Below, piece after piece: positions 44,068-57,747 of a stretch of 64,000 nucleotides of DNA. Below the pieces are notes generated by a model. It saw only the letters and a program-made list of their open reading frames with translations, searched no databases and was not told the origin of the DNA. Made by a program: the position numbers and the translations under genes. Source of the DNA: Rotaria sp. Silwood1 (Eukaryota; Rotifera; Eurotatoria; Philodinida; Philodinidae); the NCBI GenBank assembly GCA_905250075.1, contig CAJNOP010000004.1, forward strand, positions 4,294,952 through 4,358,951. Direction: 5' to 3'. Each line of letters opens with the position of its first letter. Positions within the stretch are counted from its first letter, which is position 1.

Positions 44068-45116
44068 TGCTTAATTACTTTTCTATTAGATAATCTAAGT
44101 AATAAGTATTGTTTATAAACATGTTGCACAGATGAAGATCATGTAGAACAGAAATTATAACTATGAATAAATGTATATATATAAGAAATTGCTCCTAGGC
44201 ACTAACACCATTCGGCGTATCGTGTCGTATCTAGTTGAAGGTTATCACTGCTAGTAGCACAACACAACTGCTGACACATGTGCCGACTTCATCATCATCA
44301 TACTCATCGTCATCATCACATCACATCATAATTATGATGTGAGATCAACTCGCAAGAAGATGTAAAGAATGTTAAAATGCCTGACTGTATGAATGCACGT
44401 CTCTCATTTTATTCTGTCTATCTCCTACCGAATTCGTATGGCATGTACAAACATACGGTATAAGAAAAAGAAGAAGAAGTAGTAGAAAAAAAAACAACAA
44501 CATAACACTCAGAGACGAAAAGTGAGTGTAAGACAAAAAAAGGAAGAGTACATGAATGAAAATAAATCACTCACTACTACTACCATGCTGTCGAGGCGAC
44601 ATAAACCATAAAAAACAACGACATATAGAGAAGAAGAGAAGAAAGAAGTATACGTCTCATTTTCATCCTTGCTTTTTTTTTCTCATGCCATAAAGGGAAT
44701 GATAAAAGCAAGGTGCCAATGGGCGCTTACCAGACTAATTGAACATCAATCATTTTAGACATTATCAATTGTTAGACAAATTTATTCTATACAAGCACAT
44801 TTACATATTGAAGTATAACCTTCGATTTCTCTTATCTACTTTCACCAATGCATTTTATTGTTGATTATCATACGAGCGATGCATGCTTGTGTATGCTTTT
44901 TTTTCTTCTTTTTTGCTTCTTTCGAATAAAAAAACAATAATATTAACAAAAATAGCGAATATCTATCTCAGCTGTTGCCGACCCAACTATCGGTTTCTTT
45001 TTGTCGGTATAACCATTGATGTTATCACATCATCAATATTCTTCTTTTAGATGATAATCAAGATTAACATACAAAAAAACACAAAAAAAAATGAATCATA
45101 ATCTGACTAAACTTAC
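44068..45116. other. spacer between alternative GRIP first exons
   Basis: Low-complexity ATC/CAT runs at 44285-44340 and AG/GAA-rich stretches at 44465-44490 and 44625-44650. No exon is seen. Confidence 0.45.
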
Positions 45117-45796
45117 GAATCAGTGAATGTTGATTATATCGTTGTTTTTGTTCACGACGGATTATAAATGATGGAGTTGAAGGTAAACTATGAGTATCAA
45201 CAGCCGTTACTGCTATTGGAATATCTTAGAAAATAGAAATAATATAAATAAATTATTTTACAATTAATTATACAATCAATAAATTTTTCCTTTGGGAATA
45301 AATGACAGTCACTTATTACTTTCATCAATATAAATTGACAAGAACGACATAGTGAAAAAAAGACAGTAATGATAGCGTTAGTCAACCGTTTATTCAGTAT
45401 GATTTTCAACTAGAACGATGATCGATTAAGCCATCTATATATATTTCTAGCACGATAATCTTTATGCTAGATATGCAGCAAAATAATATCGCTTTGTCTG
45501 TCTTTCTTTTATTTAAACGTTTTTTCTTTTATCAAATATTATCTGTCAACAAAAAAATTAACACTAGAAAGAAAATTGGTATAAGCAAATATCTCCCATG
45601 ATATGAAATAATTAGAAATCAAACTTCAGAATATATAACAAAAAAACAAAAAAAAGAAAAATTTACCTGAATTTTGATGATCAATAGATGATGATATAGA
45701 TTCAATTTTATTTGTTTCATCTATTGTTGTTGATGATAATGTTGATGGATTTATACCATCTTCACTTTTTAAACAATTTATTTTCCAAACAGGCAT
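45117..45796 (-). CDS. GRIP1: GRIP alternative N-terminus, two exons (distal, GRIP1b-like start)
   Basis: Exon 45796-45667 begins MPVWKINCLKSEDG and joins exon 45224-45117 in phase (TCAG^ATATT). The second exon ends in phase 1 at GTAAGT, again fitting GRIP exon 2 at 40941. The start resembles the GRIP1b N-terminus, which I recall as MPGWKKNIPICLQ, a form whose cysteine is palmitoylated; here a cysteine stands at position 8. The remainder is Ser/Thr-rich with a basic IIRREQKQRYNQ segment. With this start the protein would be 1101 residues. Confidence 0.7.
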
Positions 45797-48700
45797 TGTA
45801 AAATTAAGTTAAAATTCTTCTATAATTGATTTATATAAAGAAGAAAAAGTCGTTTCTCTTTATATATTGCGTATCTTCTATTTGACAAATGACACAATCG
45901 ACGAACTATTACCACCATGCGCTAACGCAAACCGTAGTAGTTACAGTGTACGATGTTGATATAGAAAGAAGTAAAACGAGAAGTTGTGATGATGACAGCG
46001 TCGTACTATGGTCTAATGTATACATATCTTGCTGTGTTATTCGCGTGTGTATGTGCAAAAAAGGCCAGTTGATGTCGCGTCAATGTTTGATGGATAGAAA
46101 GGAGTTATAGCAAGCTTATATATATGTATATGCACGAAATGTATGTACAACAATTTGATGTTGTCTATAAAGCTTCTATGTATGTATTGTGTGTCGAAAT
46201 ATCAAACCAATACTCATATACAATCGTTTGATATGTGTACATATATATGGATCTCTTCGTTTTCTCTTATTTTTTGCGAATAAAACACTACTACGACAGC
46301 GAGCAATGATCAAATGAATTAAAAATTGACGATGATGCAAAGAAGAAAGAAGGAAAAAAAAGAAGAAAAAAAGCTTGAGAAAAAAAGAGAATCGTATGAT
46401 TGCCAGCATGTAGATCAAGGCAGTAATGAGAACAGCGGAAGCCGTTTTAGATTAATATTAAGAAGGCGACATAGAATTCTTTTTTTGGTGATATTTCATA
46501 TTAATCAAAAGAATACAGGTTGTTTCATTGGTTAATTTCGTTCAATTTATGTGTGTATCTTTGCAAAAAATGTGTGATTCTTTATTGACGTGACAGACAA
46601 TACTTTCACTTAATATCAATGATATTGAATCAGGATATGAAGTGTTGATTAAAAAAATGTACTTAGTGTTCTGCTAGATCAATTCTAAGAATTTTATACG
46701 TTTCACTTTTTTTTTTGTTTGCTAGACAAAGCAAAGAATGAGCTTTGAAATTGGATGATGAATTTAATTCGTTTAAAATTACGTAATTGAGAAATTTTCA
46801 AACGTGATTATGAAACCTTAAAAGTTATCATTTTGATTTATTCTAAATTTTGATATGAACTATTTGACGTAAGAAAAAAGAAAATCGACTTTTGATATTT
46901 ATTAAAGTCAAAATTTCGTTCATATTACAAAATGACCGAAAATGATTACTTTTCTGGGAGGAAAATTTTGTATATATTTGCCATATGTTGATCAAGTATA
47001 TGTTTTTGAAAAAGAATCACATGAATATATATATTCATTTAACGGCTATAATAAGCAGCAAAAAAAATTCTTTTTTTTTCAAACCAGCGCTGCAAACAAC
47101 TACCGTTTGATTGTAAGTTTCTACCATAATGGATCTAGCTTATTAAATGATATAACCTGAAAGTTATTGCCATCAACAGCTGAAGTAATTAAGTGAAGTA
47201 TTTAGAATATGTTGTTTGTTTTCATAACTACGTAGTCAAGGATCGCAAGTTTATATTCATGTCAATAGTAATACTTCAAGATAATATTTGTCATCTACAA
47301 GTTGTCTCTTATTAATAATGAGAAAAAAACAGTACATTTATTTAGACAAAATATGATGGAGATACTTAAACATGTCTTCTTCAGAACATATATTTTGGGC
47401 TATCCTCGATGTTAATCAAGAAACATGTTACTTATGTCTGATCACATGAATTTGATATAAAAATTATTTATATATTAAGATTAATCTAAGATTAGACTGT
47501 TTAAGTTATTATTCGAGATTTTCATTGCACTATAACTAAATTATTTAAATAGAAAATCGATGAGAGCAAGAAAAAGATCCATAAAAAAGTCATACTCTGA
47601 TTATCTATAAATGACATGGGAAGAAATAAACCTGTTCTAACATTATTCTGAATAGCAGATCTCAAATAATCGAATTAAATTATTAGATTATTATTTGCAA
47701 TAGAAAACCGTAACAAATTTTGTTTTTCTTTATAAATGTTCTCAATTCATTATAATCAGTTCGAATCTTGTTTGATCAAAGAATTAAGACTATATAATTA
47801 ATTTTCCAAAAGTATCATTGTGTCAACAAAAAAACATAAAACATTATAATAGAGATGTAAAAATCACAAGGAGAATATAATTCAATAATATATAAAATAA
47901 TGACAATAGAATATTATTGTATTAAGTTGTTGAATTCGAGAAAAATTTATTGCTTTTTTGTATTTGGTGAAGGATTGTTCTTGTTGTTGTCAAGTTGTTT
48001 AACTGCAGCCATGTTGAATGCATAATATTTTTGTTAATTCATCAATAACTGCATATGAGTTTGGATTAGTGGTAGCAATATTTTCATTAGATTGATCATG
48101 ACAGCCCTTCAACCTATTGTTTATTCTAGGACCATTGAAATTTTAATAATTTCATAAGTGTCTTGACCATAAACACTCGTCATCAATCCAAATATCTGTC
48201 TAGTAGTCGAAGAAACCTTACGAATGTGTCATATGATTGAACTTGTCTAAAATTTATTAATTTCAGAATAAAACATATAAATATTAAAGGTTCAGTTTTT
48301 TTTAAATTCAACATTTTGTGATTCTTCAATTATGTTTACAAAAATTATAAGTATTGTTTTTTTGTAAGCCTAATTCTGAGGCCTTTTTAAATATGCATCG
48401 GTAATAATAAAAACTTACAACCTTTACTAGTTGCATTAGGAATAGCATCTTTTAAAGCACAAATAATTCTACAGTGTCATTAGTTTCGATAATTTCTTTC
48501 TTTTAAGGCAAGAGTTGTTCGGTAAAATTCTGACATTGTTTACAAAAACAAAACGTATCAAGTAAACAAGTCAAGGAGATACCGATGAATAGACAAAATA
48601 CGTGATAGTTATACTATTCGATGACGTATGATAGCTATAGGTCATGAATAAAAAAGAAAAGCGCACGTTTTGTTTTGTTAATTATTTATAACTATCATAA

Positions 48701-48805
48701 ATATATAAAAAGAAAAAAAAATATATCTGCGTATTTGTATCTTCTAAACAATAAATAGCATATTTTGTAACTAAAAAGAATATACACATATTTATATGAA
48801 AACCA
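45797..48805. other. intergenic region between divergent GRIP and CorA-like genes
   Basis: Three kilobases. Apart from the degraded coding remnant at 47990-48536, frames here are short and low-complexity (for example the GAA/AAG-rich block at 46335-46390). Promoters of the distal GRIP start and of the CorA-like gene should lie at its two ends. Confidence 0.45.
47990..48536 (-). pseudogene. degraded coding remnant, possibly saposin-like
   Basis: From about 48556 leftward, pieces of coding-like sequence appear in shifting frames: CQNFTEQLLP then KKEIIETNDTVEL in one frame, ICALKDAIPNATSKG in another, KVSSTTRQIFGLMTSVYG at about 48205, and IDELTKILCIQHGC near 48015. Stops and at least one frameshift interrupt them. 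The cysteine spacing of the first two pieces recalls saposin-type domains, but this is weak. It is best read as a decayed gene on the minus strand. Confidence 0.3.
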
Positions 48806-51739
48806 ATGCCATTAGCTGATGTGGATGTTATACGTCGTCGATTTTCAATTGGATTATCAACAGATAGAGTTGATTTTATTCTTTATTTATATAATGAATA
48901 TTCATATGAAGAAAAATATTTTCAATCAGTTTATGAACTCCTTAATTTATTAACAAATGAATTAGAAAATGATAAAAAATCTAAAACCAGATATTATTGG
49001 ATTGAAGTTATTAATTGTAGTCGTGTTGATTTTCCAAAGGGTATTAAAATTCTTTGTGAATATTTTAATATTCATCCATTAACAATGGAAGATATAGCAA
49101 CATTAACACCATATATGAAATTAAATTTATTTCATGATAATTGTTCAATATATCTTTTAATGAAAATTTTAACATGGAATGGTCATCGTGTTCAACAACA
49201 ACAAATATCATTTTATTTAAATTGTTCACAAAATTTATTAATTACATTTCAAGAAAAATCTTTTGATAATATTGAACCTTTTTTTCAAAACATTCGTAAT
49301 CGTCTTCGACGACAACAACAACAACAACAAAATAATGAGGAAAGCTCTCAATCTCCTCAACATCATCGTTTAAGACAGTTCAATGTTGATTATCTTTTTT
49401 ATTGTCTACTTGATGATATTGTTGACAGGTATTGACGAAAATTTATTCTTATAGAATTTAAAAATTTGCAAGTTCAAGAGGTTTTATCATAAATAGGATG
49501 CTTTCTGTTCAATTAGATATTCCATATTTGAAAGTAATCTAATGAAACATTCAGATACGATCGAGATAACATATATATATATATAAAATGAAATGGACTC
49601 AATACATAATATTTTATGTTTCTAAATCTTTTGAGCAAAGACTTATAACGTCAATCCAACCATAATAAATAAATAGAAATTGAAAAAAAATATACTGTGG
49701 AAGTACCAATGATTAGTTTTAGATATTAACACAGATACTGAGAAACTTCGTTTAAAATGTTTTGATGATCGTTGACATTCTCCAAGACTTACTTGTAATA
49801 TGCTTTGATGATACTTGTGGACACTTCAATGATTTTCATTTTTTTCATTATCGATAAGTTTCTTTCATACATTTACATATACTTGTATGTCTATTGCACC
49901 AAACAAGTATCAAGTACAATGTTATTGTCTATGATCCAATCTCAAGTCAAAGTCAAATGTATATTTAGAAACAAAAGAGAAAAATCCTACGATGAGGGAT
50001 ATTTAGATATTTTCATTCGAGCAGAAGAATATAGCCTGCCATCAATAAGATTTATTTACAATAGAAAAAATTTTGTATATTTTTATTTAGCGAAACGAAT
50101 AAAATTATACCTAAATTGCACAAAAGAATCATCGAAAGAAAGTAATTCCAGTTAGTTAACTATCTAAGTACCAACAACCGAATTAAAAGGTACTTTTTTC
50201 AAATTTTGTAATTCTTGCATAGTTAGTAAATACGAAATGGATTTAAGCTTTTGATATAGCATAAAGGTCACTTTAGTCCGTATATTAGTAGAAGAATTAT
50301 AATAATAAACAGCTCAGTCATATAGTGGATCCGATCGGCTTCGAAAAATTAGAGTTAGTGTGAAAATGTGTCCTTTTGCGAATGAAAACAAACTATGATG
50401 TTGAACGTAATGATAAATCTATTATGTGTTGACTGATAACTATAGTAAAATTTTTCCTTCTTGTCCTATTAAACATTATTTTTTTGATTAAAATATGATC
50501 AAGCAAATTGTAAAACTTACGATTGAATAACTCAAGACAGTATGAATTCGAAAAAAGGGATTTATTGTAACTTCGTGATTTAGTTGATTTCTTCGTAGAA
50601 AACGATCGATGTTTCGATAATGGAAATATTCACGTCCTTCAAAATCTCATTCACTTTATGAATACTTGATTTTCTATTATATTAATCAATTTCGTAGAAG
50701 ATACTGATTCTGATTTGACATTTCAATAATGTTTATTACTCATCTACACATACACTATGTGTCATTGTTCTTACTGTTACAGAATGCATTATATATAGTT
50801 GAAAATAGTAATATTAAAATTTTATAAAAATAATATTATAAGCTACTCGACTGATTTTTGCTTTAATATTTTCTGGCATAGAGAAATATGTTCCTAGAAA
50901 CGAAAATGATTTGAAGATTTTGAAGAAATTTTGATGAAAATATCTATCGTCCATATGATTTATCTTGATCATAAATGTTCGAGAAATTCGCGTTCATTAG
51001 TTAGCCTATGCTAACTGAAACGGTTTAAATAATGTTCTAAAAATTTCTTATTAATACCTAATCTATCGAAATTCTTATTGATATTTCTACTCAATACAAA
51101 AGGTCGAATACTATTGATCTCATCTTAAACGTTGTTCAACAGAGATGATTTGAAATTCTTTTGTTTACTTATTAAAACCAAAAACTTATTCCTATTGCTA
51201 CTACATTTAGATATATGTTGGTAATGGAAGAAATAGCTAATCGTATTAGTCAATTCGATGCAATTCTTATGGCAGATGTACGATCAAGAACATTAACTAC
51301 ACTTCATTCAATTTATAAAATTAAACATGATTTACTTCATGTACGTATTTTATTAAATCCATTAAAAGAAATAATAAACCGTTTACAGCGCGCAACATCT
51401 GATGATGAATATTTATCATGTCGTCGTACAGATCCATTATTACGACTTGGCATGAAACATCGTATACTTCGACGGAAAATAAAAACAAGTTATCAAACTC
51501 GAACCACTAATAATAAAATAACGAAATTAAAATCAATCTATTTAAATGAATATATATCTGTGTATTTAAACGATTTAAATGATCATGTTAATGAATTAAT
51601 TGATNNNNNNNNNNNNNNNNNNNNNNNNNNNNNNNNNNNNNNNNNNNNNNNNNNNNNNNNNNNNNNNNNNNNNNNNNNNNNNNNNNNNNNNNNNNNNNNN
51701 NNNNATTTTAATACTTATGCTCCTATGACTCCTTTATGA
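48806..51739 (+). CDS. CorA-like divalent metal ion transporter, incomplete at assembly gap
   Basis: Exon 1 (48806-49428) and exon 2 (from 51211) join in phase as GACAG^ATATATG. Exon 1 encodes the cytoplasmic alpha/beta part: YYWIEVINCSRVDFPKGIKI, then FNIHPLTMEDIATL and KLNLFHDNCSIYLLMKIL, the CorA funnel-domain pattern. A poly-Gln run follows. Exon 2 supplies the long helices (EEIANRISQFDAILMADVRS and onward) to HVNELID, where 100 Ns begin. The two C-terminal membrane helices and the GMN signature of the family would fall in or after the gap and cannot be seen. The short open tail after the gap (TAA-free to TGA 51737-51739) may or may not be in frame. The 1.8-kb intron is long for this locus. 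Likely role: Mg2+ or other divalent cation transport. Confidence 0.8.
49429..51210. other. 1.8-kb intron of the CorA-like gene
   Basis: AT-rich with no recognisable exon. A 116-codon open stretch at 49805-50155 has no homology that I recognise and low-complexity Tyr/Ile-rich text, so I leave it unannotated. Confidence 0.5.
51605..51704. other. assembly gap of 100 N
   Basis: Exactly one hundred Ns, the usual placeholder length, so the true distance is unknown. It interrupts the CorA-like coding region. Confidence 0.99.
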
Positions 51740-52171
51740 ATCATACGATATGTAGTATATAGAAATAAAAAATGAAAAGAGCCGAAAAACTTTGATGTCA
51801 TGACGAACATTTGGTAAGAATTGTTCACAACTATGACATTAGAGCAGTAGTATCCAGAATTATTTTTCGTTATGTAGCAATTCATTTAAAAAAAAACTAT
51901 TGTTGACATAGTGAACACAAGGAGAAGTTCATTCTGTGGACAACTATGAATAGAAAATATCATGGAAAGAAAAAAATGTATATATAATGTGTTTCTAACT
52001 TTATATATTTTGAATGATTAATTAAATTTTATTTATTTATTTAAATTATATCACAAATAAATACAAGAGAATATAAGATTTTGTTTTCACAGCACACACA
52101 TCCATCAATTTAGTGTAATATTTATGTACACATATCAGTTTAACTCACTAATGTTTAGCTAGTTGTTGAGT

Positions 52172-53482
52172 TCACTTAGTGGCAGGTATTCCAACACTAT
52201 GGGCTGCCTTATCTCCGCATATAGCTGTTGCACGCTGACCAAGAATTTTTCGAAAAAAGAACTCCATTCTATGAAAAAAAACTGAACGAAACAATTGACT
52301 TGATAATGTATATATATAAAAGGATTTAGCATAATTAGCATAGTAAATTAATGTAGTGAATGACATTAAGAATGCACCGATCATTTTTTTATTACCAGTT
52401 AGTGGTGGCGCCAGAACATAGTATGCATAATAAATCATACGTGTTAAAACCAATAGCTCACTAAATCCAACTTGAAAAAGCATCATCTATAAATCAAATT
52501 TTACAGTCATATGTGATTAATATTGAGCAGAGTGAAAAACTAGAAGCTTATAATATAAATCATGTTTTATTCACATTTTCTTTTTCAAAGTAGCCAGTTA
52601 AAACGCTTCAAACTTTTTAAGAAAAACTGCTACAAAATTAGTTCCATTGTTTTTTCTTTTCATTTTCATTGTCAATTTTGCTGTGACTTTTCACGAACAA
52701 AAAACAAAAGATGTTCTTATGTCAAAGTTTCTTTTTCTCTTTGATCTACTACTCACCACAATCAGTTGTGCATCAGTTTTTTGTTGACGTCGTTGTTGTT
52801 GAGTTGAAGCAACTACACTTTGTAAGGGTTTAGCTGCTACTCGTGTTTTTGTTCGTCGAATATTCATAACAGTAAGAAAACCAAAGATTAACATCAATAT
52901 ATGAGGAATAATACCAAGCCAAAACACTACAAACATACCATCAAACCTCGAAACAGGACCAGCAACGACACCGCATCGTGGTCGAAGATCATATGCAACT
53001 AGAATATGAATACATGATAGAAAACTTATTGCAATAGCTACTATAGTTGCACGATAAGCTATTTTCATTTGACTGAATGAACGAAGACGAACACTAACTG
53101 ATGATGACAAAAATCGATCAATTGATGATAGTAAGACCAAATAAGTAGCTGTTAATGGAAGTGCTGAAATTAAATAAGCACGAGATTTACAATAGACTCG
53201 ATTTGTATTGATTAATGAGCTGCCAAGATGATCAGCAGCAAGTCGAGAAATAAGACCAAAAGTAATGGATAATAATTCAAATACAGCTGACATAAGAAAA
53301 TAAAAAGCACATGAATTTTTACGTAATTGTGGTGCTGTAAATGTGATAAAATTGCATAGACAACCAGTTATACCAAACAGTAAAAGAATAATTGGTCCAT
53401 AATAGGTCATTTCAGAAGTGACGACTTGTATTAGAGCTCGAGTCGTTGTAGTAATGGATGAAGTTATATTTGCCGTGGACAT
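52172..53482 (-). CDS. rhodopsin-like G protein-coupled receptor (orphan)
   Basis: Two exons, 53482-52757 and 52486-52172, join in phase 0 (ATTGTG^ATGATG); 346 residues. Seven hydrophobic segments are visible: about 28-50, 60-80, 105-125 (ending LSSIDRF, in the DRY position), 147-165, 190-212, then after the intron 250-270 and 285-305. A short N-terminus has NIT and possible glycosylation. Cys at the start of TM3 (VYCKS) and in the second extracellular loop (RPRCG) can form the class A disulphide. The lysine/arginine-rich third loop contains RRTKTRVAAK. The NPxxY motif is not evident in TM7. The overall look is of the large peptide-receptor-like families of rotifers and other lophotrochozoans; the ligand is unknown. 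A decayed copy lies at 59460-60010. Confidence 0.85.
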
Positions 53483-56400
53483 GTCTTTTAATAGTTGCTC
53501 TGTTTAAAATATAATATAACAGTGTGTATGTGAGTATCACTTTGTTGATAATGTTACTGTTTATATAAATGTTATTTAATGTTAATATTTACTTACGGAT
53601 TCTATTAGAATAGTAGAGTTTTTTGTGTATGGTAGTGACTAGTCGTAATATGAATTGTGAAGAATTTCACATTTATTCTACAAAAAGTACATAGAAAATG
53701 ATACATAGCAGAGACGATACTATTCTTATGAATGGTAAAGCTGTCTTTTTTTTACAGAAAATGTAATCTTTCGAATAAAAAATCTATATCAAAATAGCTA
53801 AAATTTCTGTTTATATGTATGCGGATAAGTAGTAAAAAAACGGATGTCGATACAATAGATGTTTTTCAATAACAAATAAATGATATTCTGTACTTCTTCT
53901 ATAATTGGTGGCATTTTATGTGATGTACTTATATTATTTTGTTTATGTAGAAACTATGTCTGTTTTTTCTAGCGTTATTAAGAATCTTTTTTTTCTCATT
54001 TTAAAGTAGCTCTACTAAATGCACACAAGCATACTAAAAAATTACATTTTCATCATCTTATCACATTTTTTTATATAGTGAATATTATTCTAAAACTATT
54101 ACCAAATCTATGCATGTAACAAGCATCTGTTACTATTCTCATATACAAGTCGTGCGCGGGTGTTTTTTTTTTTGATCACAATACGTCAGTTTCTCAGTGT
54201 TAGCCATCACTACTTATTATCATTCTTAGTGATATCACTTAAATTTATATGTAGGGTAAATTTCTGAGTTGCTCTGATTATAGAATTTAGTTTTCGATGA
54301 TGTTTCCTAATGTATTGTCGTTGTATATACGATATTTTCATCAATTGTAAAACTATGTCAAAACATATACTTAGAGAACATTCATGAAACTGTAACCTAT
54401 GACAGTTCTTTTGTATTTGTCTATGCACTTCACAATACCTATCTAGAAATAAAATGCTCGGTAATGATGCCTTTGTTACAGTACGATAAAAGTTGTCTAA
54501 ATGAGAGTACTATCAATACTCGTAATTTGAACAGCTTCGCCCAAGACGCAAAAATTTTTCTTTTCTTTTCAAGTAATTTTCAAAGAAAGTTATATCTTTT
54601 TTATATTATTGAGTAAAGAAATATCTACTAAACCGAATGATGCAAAAATCATTTGATGATCTTGATATTCTTGTCTTAATTAAAAGTACAAAAATTTGTG
54701 CTGTACCTACAGAATGAATCATAAATAACACTATGGTTACACAATGAAGTGAATTATACTATATTGATGCACATAGAACAAACTTTCAGAACTAGTTAGT
54801 TAAGAGTCAACAACTTCAAAAGTTTGAATTTTTTAAACATGGAATACTAGTTTTTGCAAGAAATTTGCATTCACAGCGATGCAATGGTGCGTTTTACTTA
54901 CGAAGCATAAATTTCAACATTTAAACTAACTAGTAGTTTTTAAAACTTACTCTTTGGGCATCAATATAGTTTGTTTTGACTTCTTATTCTCTTAGACGAC
55001 AATTGAAAACTATCTATGAAACGCCCTTATAGCGAACAATCGTATGTTCGACACAATACTGATAGCCAATTTATATTGATTAATTTAAATATATATCGAA
55101 GACAAAATTGAATTTTAGTTAAAAATAACTTTATGCAAATTTCATTGTTAATCAGGCGAATAAATACATAATTATCTTTTATTTAAAAATAAATTCTAAT
55201 TTTCATTTTGTTTTAAATAGTACATTGCATATACTTGTTATTTTCAAGTAGATAGAACATCCATTTTCAACAATGCACATTCTAATGTATGCACCAATAA
55301 TTTTTGTGTCAACATCAGAAAATGATGTTTAAAAGCATTGTTATGAACATGCTAATCAACATATTAATTTTCTTGAGCATTAAAATTCCAAAGGAAAACA
55401 TTTATTGTTCTACAGCAGGGAATAGCTAAGCATACCTATAAACCTAGTACAATTAGAAGACAACTAAGTATCGATAAAAAAGACTAATCAAATGAACGTA
55501 GCCATATGGATTCTTTTTGTTTTCTTTTTTTCGTCGAAGCTTTTTCATACAAACTAGATTTCGATTGAATATACTTGCGAACTCAATAATTTCTTAGACT
55601 TCACTAAATTTCAACTAAAGTTCGGCATAAATTTACATAAATATACAAGATCAGATCTTTATTTTTATCTTGTTCGATTTTTTACAAGAAACGGAATAAT
55701 TTCATCAAGATATTATTTCGAATAAAGAAGAAAAACACTCAAGTCCTAAGTGTCAATAAGCAACAACTTGAGATAAAAATCAACTAATAATATCATCTAG
55801 ATTACAAAACTGAATAGTTTTATAAAATTTCGAAAAGATATAATGAAAACATATTCATAAAAAAATACTGCATTGTATTGCAATAACAAAGTGGAAAAAT
55901 ATAGTTTTACTTAAATAAATCCAACTTATTTGATTCTTAGTTACATCGATTGAATTATCATCTAATAGTAATGCTATAATTTTGAACTGATGTCACTGAT
56001 GAGAAAGAAAAACTTCGTTTAGGTTAAAATGCTGAAAGTTAATGAACCATCCATCAAGACATATTTTTTGTGAGGAAAACAACAACAAGCTTTTAAATTT
56101 GGATATGAAAAAAGTTCATTTACTAAAACTATTTCATTTTCTATATATATATATTATATAGACTATTCTTATTAGGAATAGGTCTCCTAATAGAGATGAA
56201 TTCAATTACTCGGAAATTACTTTTAATCATTCAGATAGTTTTCACGATAATTGAATGATTTGTGCATCATAACATTTAGAAGACATTTCTTTACTCAAAA
56301 ATCTTAAAAAAGTTTCTTTAACAGTTGCTTGAAAAAAATTATTAAACTCCATTGCAGTATAATACAACTGTTCCGATTGACTGAAATGATAGAAATTTCT

Positions 56401-57490
56401 TACTGTCATTTATACTAAAGAAAAAAACTTCTTGCCATTTGCATCAATGAGAAAAAAAAATAGATGTTTTTCATTCTGATATGAAACAAGAACAAAGTTT
56501 GTCAGTTCGTATGAATGACATTAATAGTCTACTCTCTGAAATGTAACTGGGAAAACCGAAGAGTTGTCACAATTAGAACACATGAAATAAATAGTTAATG
56601 TCTCTCCCTTAAGTAACTACAAAAAGATTTTCTTGATTATTGTCCACAAAATCTCAACTCTTTAATGTAGTCATTGAAGTAACAAAAGAACCTTTTCTTT
56701 TAGATTAGTCGATAAATAATAAGAGATTTATTTAATTAATTAGAAAGAAAGATTTTTCGTACGTGCTATTTATAGGATGCGAACTTACTTTCATCATGCT
56801 ACATAGGGCATGCTTGATGATGCTAGAAATATATTGTGATTGTCTACATAGTAGTGAAAGGAAAGGATAAAAATTTTATTTTTTTGATGTAAATACTATC
56901 TTCAGTTCAAATGACAGTGACAAAATATTCAATGCATGTTTTATACACTTCATTAGAATCAAAACATCAAAATAGTCTAAGATATATTGTCTTCATAAAT
57001 ACTCATTCTAAATAACATTAATAGAAAAAGAAAAATATAGAATGGGAAAGAACATCAACTCATTCAACAACTCTTAAAAAACCTGTTATTTCAAATGATA
57101 GTCATAGACAATGGAAGCATTAAGTGAGACTCATGCATACTTAGAATTTAATTGTAAAAAAACATTTTTTATTTAAATACTTATTCGACTACAAATTATT
57201 TCTATCATGGTTAACTCAAATGAAATTATTTTTCTACAATAGTTCCATGTACTATTCATAGATAAACATAGTCTAGATGTGTGAGGACCAGTTTCGGTTT
57301 GATCTCTAATCTTTCTACGTACATCATGGATATAAATCAAAGTTATGACCGAAAGAGAAAACATATGACATTCTAAGTACAGCCTAATCAGAAGTAAATA
57401 TCTGACATGAGAAATGAAATCGTTGCAACCACTTCGATGTTAATACATCAGTTGCATTAAGTGTTAGAATATGTGAAGTACATAACTAGA
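53483..57490. other. gene-empty AT-rich region
   Basis: Four kilobases upstream of the GPCR. The first 150 bp presumably hold its promoter. I found no exon with splice sites, no long frame and no strong repeat. Confidence 0.5.
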
Positions 57491-57747
57491 ATATTCATAG
57501 AACCGAGAAACTATGATTTTATAGCTAATATTTCGTAAGAATTGTTCACAATAAGTACTTCAGAGTAGTATCATTCAAAATTATTTCCGTTATGTAGCAT
57601 GTCATTTAAAATTAGACTACTATTAACATATTGAATACAAGAAGAAGTTTATTTTCTTGACGATTCTAAATTGAAAACACTATAAGAAAAAAACATATAT
57701 TGTTGCTGCCTTAACTATTCGACCAGTAAAGAAGTTTACTTTATTTT

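Noticed and set aside
49805-50155. 116-codon frame inside the CorA-like intron
   Set aside because: Low-complexity Tyr/Ile/Lys text without recognisable motifs; the flanking CorA exons join cleanly across it.
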